Below are positions 20,545 to 33,500 of a DNA stretch of 64,000 nucleotides, piece after piece. A program made the position numbers and the translations under genes. The stretch lies in NCBI RefSeq assembly GCF_000247695.1, contig NW_004624795.1:3027307-3091306 (forward strand). Reading direction: 5' to 3'. The DNA comes from Heterocephalus glaber. Its lineage: Eukaryota; Chordata; Mammalia; Rodentia; Bathyergidae. The stretch's first letter is position 1. Each line of letters begins with the position of its first letter. The notes beneath the pieces were generated by a model. The model had not been told where the DNA came from. It did not search any database and was given only the letters and a program-made list of their open reading frames with translations.

Positions 20545-20558
20545 GTTACCAAGGCAAC
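20545..20558 (-). promoter_or_regulatory. RFX X-box-like motif (copy 2)
   Basis: The plus strand reads GTTACCAAGGCAAC, the reverse complement of copy 1, 736 bp away. Confidence 0.5.
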
Positions 20559-20766
20559 AGAGAGAGCACTGGGATCTAACTGCAGGACTGAGGAAGCAAG
20601 AGGCAGGGATGAGAGAAGGATCTCTGTCCATAACCCACCCCCCTAAGGCAGGTTGGCACTCCTGGCATGACCCCAGGGGACCAGTCTATCACCACCCGTC
20701 ACCCTGAGAAGGGAAACAAAATGCTAGGACTTAGACAAGGTCAGGAAGTTGTGCTCATCTGGCAGC

Positions 20767-20813
20767 GGCAGCAGCAGTGGCAGCAGCAGTGGCAGCAGCA
20801 GTGGCAGCAGCGT
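20767..20813 (+). repeat. 12-bp tandem repeat
   Basis: Three perfect units of GGCAGCAGCAGT plus a partial fourth. Intergenic; translates as Gln/Trp- or Ala/Val-type low complexity only by chance. Confidence 0.95.
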
Positions 20814-21489
20814 GTGGGGCCGCCACCCATCATTTTAGGGTGCCTGTGCCCAGCCCCGTGTACAAATGCTGCCAGCTCAACAAATGCAATTACTCTTCCA
20901 CACTGGGGGAGTCTTTTCGTCAACTTCCACCCTACCCTGGACCTGGAGGAAAGTCCATGAAAAGCTGGGAATTACCTCAGCACACCAGGGGCACGGAGGC
21001 CCAGGGTAACGGCATTGGAGCCACAGCCTGGTGTCTACCATTCCCTTCCCCTTCCCCACACAGACTGCTAGGAGTCTCTCATGCCAGGGTCCCTACCACT
21101 TCAGTGCTAGCATCTTTACCTTGCCAGGAAGTCAGCGGCCTCTGCCTCTCTACCCAGGACCGGGTGCAGTGGCACTGGCATTTGTTGTGCTTTGCCTGGA
21201 GAAATGTGGTTCGCAAACACAAAGGCAGGCACAAAGGATGCTCATGTTCCTGGGGCAAGAGGTTTTTCTGTCCCCAAGACTTCTGATCAAAGAGGATGCA
21301 GCACACCCTGCTGTCTATGAGGCAGTGTGGACGAGGAAGCAAATGTTGAAGGGGCACAGACACACATAGGGCCTGGCAGGCGTCTCCTCACCACTCTGGG
21401 CTTCCGTTTCACAAGTCTGAACGACTTGGGGCAATCGGGGAGTCCTTACCCTGCCTCCTAAATCAGGAGTCACACAAACATTGGCAAGG

Positions 21490-22843
21490 CAGCTGTGTTT
21501 AGTCTAAATTTTATTATCTCCAGGTCACAATGCTGATCACAAATGTACACTCTTTAAAACAGTAACAAAAACAACACACGTGGAGAAATCTTTGCAACTA
21601 AGTACAGTGGACCAAGAGAGACAACTGTCACAGTGTCTTCGGGTCTGGGGTCTGGGCAGCTGCCTACAGGTTTGCACACATCTTCAGGTTTAAGGCAAAG
21701 GGAAGCTGACGAAAGGCACAAGCACCAGCTATCCCAGAGAAGCCTTCCTGCTTTCCTCCTCGGGGTCACAGCCCAACTCCTCTCTCTCTCTACCCACACC
21801 GTGACTCAGAGTGGTCAGGCCAGCTGCTGAGGGAACGAGTGAGAACAGAGGCATCCTGCCACCTTCTCCCTCGAGTTCTGAGGAAGGACAGGGACAGGGG
21901 TCAGGCTTCCCCTGGCAGACATGCGCACTGCAGTGACAAACTCTACAGAGGCAGCAGGGGAGTGGTCCGGGGCCGTAACAGGGAGCACAGTGGGGAGCCC
22001 TGCTCACAGGATGACTGGCTTCCTCAGGCTGGAAGCCCAGGTGCGGTGCCTTCTGTTTGCAAGAACAGGAGATTCAGGGAAAGGAGAGAAACCGAAACAC
22101 TTGTAGCAGGAACAGTGCAGAGAGGGACTGCCCCGTGAGACAGAGTGCTTGCCAGCAGCACCTGCTGCTAGAGATCCACTGAGCCAAGGCGACAGCGACA
22201 GGGAGGGGTGTGGCCAGAGGGCGAGAGAAGCAGGCCCCTAACTCCACTTAACGCAGAAACTGCGTTCCAAGCATGTGCTGCTCACAGTGGCTTTGCCCTT
22301 GGCAGAGAACTGAAGCCACCAGAGCAGGGCACTGATGACTCACCCACTTTGCGCCCTTCTCCGAGTGGACACTGTGGACAGCTGTCCTCCCTTGGGTAGG
22401 GGGTTAAGAGAATTCAAGTAGAGAGAGTGACGGGGCTACCCTCCTTGCACCGGGAGGATACACTTAGCTGGCTGCGATGCAGGGAGAGGCAACGGCACCC
22501 AAGGGGCAGCAAGCCAGAAAAAGGACTCGGTTCATTGAGAGAGACTAAGAATATTAATTTAAGAACAGCAAGCCAGGTTTTTAAAAAAGGAACATTTTAG
22601 AAAACAAAACAACCACAGGAAAGGACATCCCCAGGAGCCAAAGACCCTTGAATGTCCAGGGAGAGGGTGAAGCCTGGCAAGCCTGGGCTCCTGGCGGACG
22701 CGCGGACACTCAGCAGCTCAGGCCACGCTGCGCTGCGCTCCCCTCTGCGCAGAGCTGGCCCAGAGGAAGGGCCCACCGCCTGATTCCAGGGCCTCCCGGA
22801 GCAATGGCCCATTGGATCTCTCTTCTCTCCTGAGATCACACCT
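21490..22843 (-). other. CASC3: CASC3 terminal 3'-UTR exon (predicted)
   Basis: Unique sequence upstream of the AATAAA. A strong minus-strand acceptor, a pyrimidine-rich tract ending TTTCACAG followed by AGGTGTGATC, sets the right edge at 22843. It is paired with a donor 40 nt after the stop codon. The ~1.35-kb length is plausible for this gene. Splicing is inferred from motifs only. Confidence 0.5.
21510..21515 (-). terminator. CASC3: CASC3 poly(A) signal
   Basis: Minus-strand AATAAA within GATAATAAAATTTAGAC. Cleavage is expected at about 21485-21500. Confidence 0.7.
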
Positions 22844-23687
22844 CTGTGAAAGTTTGAGAAGGGCAGAACCAGCCAAGTGTTAGTAGTGGACCTCAGGCCC
22901 TCAGGATAGCTACAAACTGGCTTGTTCACTATTTGTCTCAGTGCTGAGAATGAAGCCCAAGGCCTCATGTGAGCTAAGCACAGGCTCTGCCAGCGAGCTG
23001 CACCCCAGACCCTACATAACGTGTTGTAATGACCTTAAAAGAATGAAAACAGGGCTGGGGATTTAGCTCAGTGGTTTCGCCACCTGCTGTGTAAGCACAA
23101 GGACCCAAGTTCAATCTCTGTACCCCACCCCCCCAAAAAAGAAAAAGAAAACAGAATCTCCATGTTCTCTGTCCTCTATGATCTTTACAACTGGCTTTTT
23201 TTTGCTGTATCACTTTAAACTCAGATTTTCCCTTTCTCTGGTCAGGTTTGCAGTGCACTCCTGTACTCCCTCTCTCCCTCCCGTGTGTGCAGTATGGGGA
23301 TTAAACCTATGGCCTTCACAGGAGCTACATCCCAGCCTGTTTTTTGTATCAGGACAGGGTCTAAGTCACTAAATTGCCCTAGCTGGGCTGGAACTTGTGA
23401 CCTCCTGTGCTAGGATCACAGGCATGTGCCACCAGGCCTGGCTGCATTCCTGTATTTCCTTCTTGCCGCTCCTCGAGTGAAAGCATCAAACTGTCAAGTT
23501 AACAACGGTTTCTCCTTTAACTCTGTCCAATACATTCACAAAACAAAGAAACTGGCAAATTCTGGGCCACCTTTAAGTCTCTCCTGAGATGTCATGTGAT
23601 TATTAAGTCCAGCATTAAGCAGTGATGTTCTTTATTAAGAATGAGCACTTGGAAAAAAAAAAAAAAAAAAAGAATGAGCACTAGGGG

Positions 23688-23793
23688 NNNNNNNNNNNNN
23701 NNNNNNNNNNNNNNNNNNNNNNNNNNNNNNNNNNNNNNNNNNNNNNNNNNNNNNNNNNNNNNNNNNNNNNNNNNNNNNNNNNNNNNNNNNNNN
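23688..23793. other. assembly gap (106 N), probably a SINE
   Basis: The gap is flanked by copies of ATGAGCACT (23641, 23674, 23798), with a 19-A run between the first two. This looks like nested SINE insertions at one target. Confidence 0.8.
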
Positions 23794-24031
23794 AAAAATG
23801 AGCACTAGAGGGCCAGGGATTTAGCTCAGTGGTTTCGCCGCCTGCTGCGCAATGACCTGAGTTCGATCCCTGGTACCAAAAAAAAAAAAGAACACTGAGC
23901 ACACCTGTAATCAGGAGGCTGAGGCAGGAGCACCACCTCGCGTTCAAGCCCAGCCTGGACTACACAGTGAGACCCTGTCTCAAAAAAACAGTGATTTTTT
24001 TAAGAAGAGTCATAGGAAGTTGTGCACTTAC

Positions 24032-24095
24032 ATTTTTAAGATGTTGGACTGGAAATATTCAGAATGTCACATTAACTGGACCCCCTGCTCACCAC
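24032..24095 (-). CDS. CASC3: CASC3 exon 13: last 24 coding nt, stop and 40 nt of UTR
   Basis: After acceptor ATTGCAG at 24096, the exon encodes VVSRGSS and TAA (24074-24072), matching the family C terminus. A consensus donor GTAAGTGC follows, at 24031-24024, 40 nt beyond the stop, so a 3'-UTR intron is predicted. The coding part is certain; the UTR donor is inferred. Confidence 0.85.
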
Positions 24096-27000
24096 CTGCA
24101 ATAATCAAGTTAGAAAGTGTTACCAGGTCACATAAAAGACTTTTCCACAGAAACAGAGTCCTCTGGAGAAAGGAGCCCCGCGGTAGCCTGCGCCTTCAAC
24201 ATGGGAAGGAGCCCATACCTCCGGTGGAGGGGGCTTGATGGAGACGGGCTGTGGCGTCCTCCGGGGTGGGGAGGGCTTCGGCTGCACCTGCTGCTGGGCG
24301 GGGTTATAGTAGGTCACTCCACCGTACACCTGTGACGGGGCCTGGGACCCCACGAGCCAGAAGAGAAAGTTAGGAATCCATCCAACCTATGAACAACAGC
24401 AAACACTATCCAGCTGTGAAAAGGAGAGTCTGGAGCCAGGCATGGTGGTGCACGACTGCTAACCCCAGGACTCAGGAGGCTGAGGCGGAAAGGAGGATTA
24501 CGACTTCAAGGTCAGCCTGGACTCTATAATCATGTCACCCCTCAACAACAAGTTTGAGGGCTGGGGATGGAGCTCAGTGGTTCTGGCGCATGCCTCGCAA
24601 GCGAAAGGACCTGAGTTCAATCCCCGGTACCCCAAAAAAAAACAGTTTGAAGAATTTCTTTTAAAGCTGTCGCCTCCAAGTAAGGTGAGTGTTCATTTCT
24701 GCCTCAGCATGTCACTGTTATGCTCAGGTTTTGAATCTTCAAAGTACTGCCCAGCTTCCTTCGATTCCTACCATCAGCTCTCACACGGAAAAGGCTAAGC
24801 ATATGGTGACACTCAGATACAGACGGTGTCAACCCTCTGACCACGAAGCAGGACGGGGCAGGGGAAGCTACAGAGGAGCAGCACACAGCTCCTCACACAG
24901 ACATCAGAGATACAACCATCCAGGCTGCACCCACTCTACTCAACACCATAAGGGCAGCCAAGGAGCCGACGTGAGGGGTGTTGAGTGAGCTGCATTTCTA
25001 GCTCCTGGCCACCAAGAGGCATCTGGGTATCACGTGCAGCCCAGTGGCACTGAAATTTCCTTAGCATCACCCCACCCCAGACTCCTGCCTGATTTAAAGG
25101 CTGTGTACCTGGAGGACCCTGCTCGAAAGCCATCTTACCTGTGTGTTAGGATACAGATGTGGCGGTGGAGGGGGAGGCAGGCCTCCTGGAGCATATGGGT
25201 AGCTGGGGTTCCCAAAGTTCATCACACCTGGAGCAGAGAAGTAGGTAGGAGCAAGCAGCTGCTGGGGAGGAGGCTGTCCTGGAGACATGGTCACCGGTGG
25301 GGGGTACAGGCCTGGGTTGGGCAGAGGTGCTGGTGTCTGGTGGGGATGTAAACCTGGACGAAAAGAAAGACAAAAACTGAAAAAGAAGATGCCACCATTT
25401 TCATAGACAGCCCTGGCTGGGGTGCTCCAAAGGGAGCTTTAAGGAGGCAGAGCGGCCCCTTCACGTACCAGAAGCAGAGGCAGGAGCACCACGCTTACCT
25501 GGGTGGGGAAGGTGCATTTCCGGCTGCACAATCATGCCCTGTGGAGCCAGCGGGGCAGGGCTGTCGCCATGGGTATAGATTGCTCCCTGGAACTGCACTG
25601 TAAGATATCGCAGTGGGGCTCATATAAACCCTTCCTCTTCACAGCTCGTGTGCTGTCTTGTCCCACAAACCCTTTAAAAGATTTTCTCTGCCAGCTGTTC
25701 AGCAGGCTGAGGCAGGAGGATTGTCAAGTTGAGGCCAGCCTGGGCGCCTCAGTGGGACGCTGTCTCCATATGAAATTTAAAAAATGGGGATGTAGGACCA
25801 GGGATTTAGCTCAGTGGCACTGTGCCTGCCTCACAAGTGCAAGGTCCTGAGTGCGATCCCCAGTACCGAAAAAAAAAACAACAAAAAAAGGGGATGTAGC
25901 TCAGTGGCAGAGCACCCTTGGGTTCCTGGGTTTACCTCTAGTCCTGCCAGCGGGAACTAAACAATGTCTGATAACCACCATGAGAGGTCAGAAGGGGAAT
26001 GAAAGGCAAGAGAGGCTGGCCTCTTTCATGGCCTTCAACCTACCAAGAACAGCACCAACGAGAAGACACTACTCACACGGGTCATAGTAATGGCCCTCCA
26101 TGATACTGATGTGCACAGGAGGGGCAGGGGGCTCGGGCACTGGTCTCTGCCGCTGGGATGAATAGCGCTTGGCACGACCACCCTGGACACCCTGTGACAC
26201 AAAGACAGACCTGAGTAAGACACAAAGACAGACCTCAGGGCTCTCAGAGCAAGACCAGGCTCTTCGGATGCTGCAGGACATGGCAAGTGTTTTCAGAAAT
26301 ATTTGAAAAGTAAATTGAAATATCAATGAAAATCGCCAATACTTTGGGGGTTTTTTTGTTGTTTTTTGAGGCAGGGACTCACTATGTAGCTCAGGGTGGC
26401 CTCAAAACGAGTGCTGGGATCACAGGCCTGTGCCACCACGCCCAGCTAAGCATCAATACTTGAACCTAAACCTCTACCCGACATCTCGGATACCTGAATT
26501 AAGAGACACAGTATGGGCCTGGGGATTTAGCTCAGTGGTTCCGGCGCCTGGCTTGAAGGCACAAAGTCCCAAGTTATATCCCCGGTACAAAAAAAAAGAG
26601 AGACACAGTAATCAACAGGAAGACTGGCATCAGGACCTCGCCTGGGTTTAAACAGGACACTATAACAGGGCAGCCCTTCCCTTCGTACCATTTCTTCCAT
26701 GCGGTTAAACTGAGGCGGAGGTCCCGCTCCCATGTGGATGTGGCTGGGCACACCTGTAATGCAAAGAAAGTCACCGCTGCAGACATACGCTGGGAAGGGG
26801 GACTCAGGTGTATCCAGAAGACAAGTGAAGCTAGGGGAATGGCTCTTTTCTTTTACAGAAGGAAACTGCCTCTCAAACTGCCTGACCCTGGCACTGGAAA
26901 ACTGGCTCCCACTACCCACCACCTAAGAAAGCAAGAAAGCCCTTCAACATGAAAAAATGCCTGAAGAGGGACCTTTTCCTACCTGACATGTCCCTGCACA

Positions 27001-27535
27001 GAAATGACCCCTAGGAAGTTCGAATCAGCACATTTCATTACCTAATGTATTGTAAAATCTCACCCCCAAAGTTGCTGAGCAACAAGTGGACAAAGGCAGG
27101 AGGTTCTATAAATCTACTCCATTGTATCCTGACCACAGAGGTCTGGGCTAGAAGTCTGGAAGACCCTTCTGGCTGAAAATTTCTCAGGAAAGAAAGGAAT
27201 GTTTTACAAACTGCCTTCCAATGATGGTCAGACATCAGTAGGAAGCCGGACATGATAAGCGAGCACATGTGTAATCACAGCACTCTGGGAGGTTGAGGCA
27301 AGATTGCAAGTTTGAGCCCAGCCTGGGGAACTTAGTGAGCCCCTGTCTCAAAATAAAATACAGGCTGGGGATTTAGCTCAGTGGTTCCACTGGCTGCCTC
27401 ACAAGCAGAAGGACCTGAGTTCGATCCCTGGTACCAAAAAAATAAATAAATAAAAGGGCCAGGGATGTAGCTCAGTGGCACAGACCCTGCATGGCAACCA
27501 CAAGGTCCTGAGTTTGATCTCCGTAACCCCCCCCA

Positions 27536-27577
<42 letters not shown>

Positions 27578-30500
27578 AAAAGGTCCTGGGTTCAATCTCC
27601 AATACTATAAAGAAAAAAAAAAGTCATCTATACAGGAAAAGGGTGCTGAAACTCCCAGTCCCAACAAGGAGGATTTCTAATCTTAAAATTAGAGATAAAT
27701 TTCAAAAACCAGGGAAAAGAACCCCTTGGTGTATCTGGTTGGACCAAGACAAAGCAGAATGGGTAAAAGTGTCAACAGGCAGATCTTACTCTGTAGAACT
27801 GTGTGTCCAACATGATACCCACGAGCCACACCCACATGGCTATTTAATTGAAAGTCCAATTCCTCCCTCTAGCCACATTTCAAGTACTGTTTTCAAAAGC
27901 ACTGGCATTACATTAAGTTCTACTAGGCAGTATATCTTTAGAAGAATAAAGAAATTAAGAGGCTTCCTTCAGAGATAAAAGAACCTGATCTAAATAAAGT
28001 TTAAGTTTCTGCCTTCACACGTTTTTTTTTCCATCCACATTTTCATCTGTTACAGGAGAACACTGCTGCTTCCTCTTTTGTAGGAGAGTAGAAAAGGGTT
28101 CTGTGCTCAGCTCAGTCAGGATCAGGTAACAACATGTAAGGTAGCGAGCAGGGCAGCCCTAGGCCACAGTGAAATCAGGGTTGGGGACTGGACAGTGGAA
28201 CCATGAGCCCACCCTCCCTTTTCTCGGTTAACACACACACCAAACTCATGAGACACCTTCTTCCGAGGCCCTAAACCCAGGGATGCCTACCCCGAAGCTC
28301 CCGTGGCTGCAGGAAGGAAGGCTGTCCTGGACTCCAGTTCTGATCCTCAAGACTCAGCTGTGCTACGTCCTGCTCGAGTCCGCCTGTGGTCGAATCCACA
28401 GGAGACTCCCAGCTCCCGGCCTTCGCTGATGGAGTAGTGGCAGCTTCTGGGCCAGGAGGAGCTGAGGTCAGGCCTTCGGGTGGAGGGGGCATCTCCTCCA
28501 CAGCCTTGCCTGCATCTCCAGCCTTGGTTCGGGTTCTTCTGGCCCGGGAGTAGGACTTCTTCTCAATGGGCCGGTCAGGGGCTGGTGGTGCGGTGTCAGG
28601 GGCAGCAGGTGGTGTCTCGGAAGCTGCCTCTTCCTTCTCAGGACTGCCAGGCACTGGAGCATCTGCTTCTGGCGATGGTTCCCTCACAGGCACCTGGTCC
28701 AGGCGCCGTGAGCGGTAGCCAGCCTCATGCCGAACAGTCTCACCAGCCCGGCCATGTGGCCCTCCAGCCTCCACAGGCCGAAACCCAGCTCGACCTTCCT
28801 TGAAGCCTCCGGATCGGGGGTAATTCCTGGGTGTAGACATGCGGCCAGTGCCTGCCGCATTCCTGTTAATAAATGTTCTCGGTGGTAGGGTGCCCCCAGG
28901 ACCCTGATGACGATGGGGCTTGATTGTTCGCTCACCAACCCAGTTTGGATCTCTTTGTGGAGGACTCCCATATCTAAAAGAGTGTAATAGAGAAAACTGT
29001 TAGGAATAAAACCGGCAGGGCATGGTGGCACACACCTATAATCCCAGCACTCGGGAGGCTGTGGCAGGAAGATCCTATGAGTTCAAGGTCATCCTGGATT
29101 ACACAGTGAGATACGGCCTAAAAAAAGCCAACGGGACCACTAAAGATATAAATGGAGTTGGGGAGATATCGCATACTCTTTACTCATTCATTCACTGGCT
29201 AGAAAGGCAAAGGAGTTCTTTCTAAAAATATCAGTAATCTCCGAAGTTTCCTCACCGGGGTTTCCGGATTCTTCGGGGCTTGATGTCATCGGGATTGTGA
29301 GCTGAGCGTATGTCATAACCATACAGGGCGATGAGCTCCTGCCGGGACTTGGGGGCCTGCTCGTCTTCCCGGAACTTGTCGTGCTCCCAGCGACCCTCAT
29401 CTTTCCACAGCTTGCGCTGACGCCCCTTGGGTCTGGGGAGAAACCAGGTAAATGCCCTGAGCCATGCCGTCCTCTCTTTGCTAAGGCAGCCCAGGCAGCG
29501 CCTCCGTGTCTCAGAGGAACTAGGGGAAGCACTTAGCTTAGCAGACCCCCAACACAGCAAGCACTTGACCTTTGCTACATGCAGCGGGGCACTGTTACCT
29601 GATTTCCTCCTCCTGTGTCTGCCCTCGGAGGTCGTGTTCAAAGAAGAGCCCCTTCCGGGGTATGTATGCTGGGTTCTTCCGGTCCTCATCATCATCCAGG
29701 TGCTTAGGGCCCTTCTTCCCCACTTTGTTCTCCACAGGCTCCGTGCTCTCCTGAGGACACATGAGGGGCTCCTTACTTTCCAGCCTCCAGCCTGGCGCTC
29801 TGTCCAGCCCTGGGGAGGACTGTGCCCGGCCTGACCTGTCCGTCCCCGCTCTGCCGCTCTCCAGTCACGGCGCCTTTGCCGTCAGCCTTGTCCTCTCCCT
29901 TCTCTTCTTTAGCTGAAGAGTTGGCAGTGTCATTAGTGTCTGATTTCAACTCCACTTTGGAGTTTTCCTCTTCACTGTACTCTCCTTCTTCACCCTGGAA
30001 AAGTCCCCATCAGCCATGGAAATAGGATCTGGAGGGGATGGGAATCTCTCTCTCTCTCTCACTCTCACACACACACATACACAAACTCCCAGACATTGCT
30101 GAAAAAAGGCAAGGAAATGTGAACAGCAGCAGCCTGTGAAGGGGTCGGGGGTACAGATGGGGACGTCATAGTGTGGGACACAGAGGCCGCCTCATTTTTC
30201 ATGACAGTGGTATCCCCTGTTGGTAAGCTGTCTCTTAAATATGCAGGGGCTAAAAACTTTAGCCCGATTTAAACCATGAATCTTCCCATCTCAAAATGGG
30301 TTAAATCCTCGATCTTTAAATTATAAATGTCCTTGTCTAATCTAGGATCAAGAACTTTCAGGGTAGCACCAGGACTGAGAAAACATAATGAAGAACAACT
30401 GCTACCCACCCAGTGCCTCAGAGGAGAGTCACCTTTTATTAATTTGTACATATATTCAAAATGGCAACATGAAGGTAGGAGACAGTCTGGAGATGAGCAC

Positions 30501-33500
30501 GGAGTTAGTGGACTCACAGACTCCTTGTAATCAACTGCTCAAGGCACTGCTGTCCCTGAGGTGGAAACACTGACTTACACTTTTCTTCCAAATTGTTTTT
30601 TTTTTAACAAGGACTCACTATGTAGCCCAGGCTGGGCTCGAACTCCCAGTGATCCTCCAGCCTCAGCTTCCTGGGTGTGGGTCACAGGCTTCACCTGTCC
30701 TAATTAGGTAAGCAGTGCCCAGGATCACTGTCTGCCCCTCCTTCAGACATATCTAGGTCTGCTCTCCTCACTCTTCTCTGCTTAGCACATGGGTGTCGAG
30801 GCAGGATTCCCGAAAGGTGACAGAGAACGAGGAGACTGTCTGATGACACCTCACTTTACCTATAGATTTTTAATGACCAAACACCCTTGGAGTCTTCCCA
30901 TCTCCCTCAGCACACGCAGCTTTCCTGCTCTACAGGGTGGGTGGGTGGTAGGCTTATGGGTCACTGGTCTAGGGAGAAAAATATTAGTATGCTTGCCAGC
31001 ATGATTAATGAGGGACTTTGTTTGGGGCCCCACCCACTCTGGTCTGCGGTCGATGCCAAACGAGGCAACTCTTTTCTTCTAGATGAGAAACTAATTTTGT
31101 TTCCAGGGCAGAACAGAGAGATAGCATTGCGCTGAGGAGACTCCAAATTAGAGACCAGGCCTGGTCTAACTACAGCCAAGGTACTACCAGAGCCACGCTG
31201 CTGTGCCCAGAGGACGTCATCAAAACCCTTTTGCTGTTTTGTTTCCAAGACAGGGTCTCGCTACGCAGCCCAAGCTGGACTCAAATTTGCAATCCTCCTG
31301 CCTTAGCCTTCCAGAGTGCTAGGATTATGAGGTATGCTGCCACATCAACTCTTACTAGCTCTACCCTGAAGTGATGCAAACCTTAAGATTTCCCATGCAG
31401 AGGATTCAGCTTTCCATATATTTCAGAGTAAAAATGGGTTGAGCTCCCCACACACACACTCTCCATGTCTCTGTCAACTCGAACTCCTTGGCCCCATTTT
31501 ATTTATATATATAAATACACACACATTATACATAGTTTACATGGCTCAAGTTATCTTCCTGCCGCAGCCTCCTGAGTAGCTGGGACTATAGGTGTGTGCC
31601 ATTATGCCAGCTTTTCAGCCTCATTTTATACACCTGCTTCTATGAGGCAGGCTCCTCCCACCCTGGCAAGGACCTGAACACTTTCACAGGTCACTCTTCA
31701 CCTCTCCTCTAGTAACCCATCCATTCCAAAGAAAACCTGTGCTGGGCTGGGGATTTAGCTCAGTAGTTCCGCTGGCTGCCCCAAAAGGATAAGGACCCGA
31801 GTTCAATCCCCAGTACCAACAACAACAACAAAAAATGATCAAAGACCTAAATATAGGGGCTAAAACTATAAAATACTTAGAAGAAAACACAAGAATAAAT
31901 ATTTATCGCTTTGAGATTGGCAAAATTTGGTTTTTTTTTAAATGTACTGGGGACTGAACCCAGGGAGCACTGAGCTACACCCCCTACCTTTTAAAAAGTT
32001 TTATTTTGAGACAAGGTCTTAGCTAGCCTCAAACTTTAAATTATCCTGCCTCAGCCTCCTGAGGAGCTACATGTACCACCATGCCCAGTGGCAAAACAAT
32101 CTTAAGATATAGCACCAAAAACATGAGGAACTGGGCTGGGGATTTAGCTCAGTGGTGCTGCTGCCTACCTTGCAAACCCAAGGTCCTGAGTTCCATTGCT
32201 GGTACAAAAAAAAAAAAAAAAAAGAGGAACAAAAAACCCCACCCCAGACAAATTAGACATGATCAAAATTAGTCTTTGTGCTTCAAAGAACAGCATGAAC
32301 AGTCATCCACAGAAGGGGAAAAAATACGTAAATCAAGCTTCATAAGGAAATTATATAGAAAATAAAGAACTCTTACAGTGCCATCATAAAAAAACTAATT
32401 AAAAAAATGTGCAAAAAAAAAAGAGTGCAAAATATCTTACAAGTCATTTGTCCCAGGAAGACATACAAACCAAAAGATGTAGTTTCATATCTACTAGGAT
32501 ACCTAGTGAACAAATAAATCAGGCAAAAGTGTTGTTGGGGAAGTGAAGAAATTAGAACCCTTAAGCTTGCTGTTGGGAATGACATAAAACATGGCAGAGC
32601 CACTTTGGCAGAGGCTGGCAGTTCCTCAAATGATTAAACAGCTGTCATCTGACTCAGCAATTTCATTCCGAGGCACATCCCCCAGGGAAGTGACAACCTA
32701 TATCCACATGAAAGCCTGGACACTAATGTTCATAGCTGTACTGTTCACAAACACCAAAAGATGGAAACAATCTAAGCGCCCACTGGTGGGTAAAACAACG
32801 TGGTCCATGCATACAACAGGATAGCAAATAGCCCCCAAAATAGAAATCTTGCCACCTGTGACAACAGGGACTCTACGCTAAGTGAAATAAGCCAGACACA
32901 GAATACTGTATGATCTCGCTTAGTGGAATCTGAAGACTTCAAATTCACAGAAAGGTGGTTGGTATGGACCATGAAGTAGGCATGATGGGGATTATCTGGG
33001 TCAAGCAGTATCAAATTTCAGCTGGGAGTCTGGAAAACCTAATGAACATAGTAACTATTGTTTTATACATGTAGCGTGGCTTGGAGGTGCACACCTCTAA
33101 TCCTAGCTCTCAGGAAGGCTGATACAGGACGACCCTAAGTTTGAACCCAGCCTGGGCAACTTACTGCCTTACCAAGATCCTGTCTCAAAATAAAAAATAC
33201 AAAGGGGCTAGGGATTTAGGTCAGTGGCACCGCGCCTGCCCAGCAAGTGCAAGGTCCTGAGTTTGATCCCTGGTACAAAAAAAAATTAAAAATTAAAAAA
33301 ATTAAAAATACAAGGGGCTGGGGATTTAGCTCAGTGGTTCTGGCACCTGCCTTGCAAACACAAGGTCCCGAGTTTGATCCCAGGTACCAAAAATAAAAAA
33401 TAAAAACAATACAAAATACAAAAATAGGGCTGGGGATATAGCTCAGTGTGAAGGCCCTTGGCTCAATCTCCAGTACCACAATAAAATTAAAATTAAAATT

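Larger units (their letters stand above)
18741..21485. other. RAPGEFL1-CASC3 intergenic region
   Basis: Compact 2.7-kb spacer between the RAPGEFL1 promoter and the CASC3 poly(A) signal. Almost no SINEs are present. It holds two X-box motifs and a short 12-bp tandem repeat. Open frames on both strands have no recognisable protein character. Confidence 0.65.
22920..24640. repeat. SINEs in CASC3 3' introns
   Basis: ID-like copies at 23052-23130, 23812-23890 and 24561-24640 (plus). B1-like copies at 23345-23440 (minus), 23895-23985 (plus) and 24432-24535 (plus). A degenerate minus-strand B1-like piece may cover 22925-23010. Confidence 0.75.
25685..27620. repeat. SINEs and CA repeat in CASC3 introns
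   Basis: ID-like (plus): 25796-25870, 26517-26592, 27363-27440 and 27457-27535. B1-like: 25685-25790 (plus), 26355-26450 (minus) and 27250-27355 (plus). A pure CA tract is at 27539-27575, at the tail of the ID copy at 27457. Confidence 0.8.

Noticed and set aside
20767..20813. possible polyglutamine-coding repeat
   Set aside because: It is intergenic, with no supporting exon or splice sites.
32580..33010. possible novel gene in CASC3 intron 3
   Set aside because: The text matches L1 3' sequence, with a broken frame.
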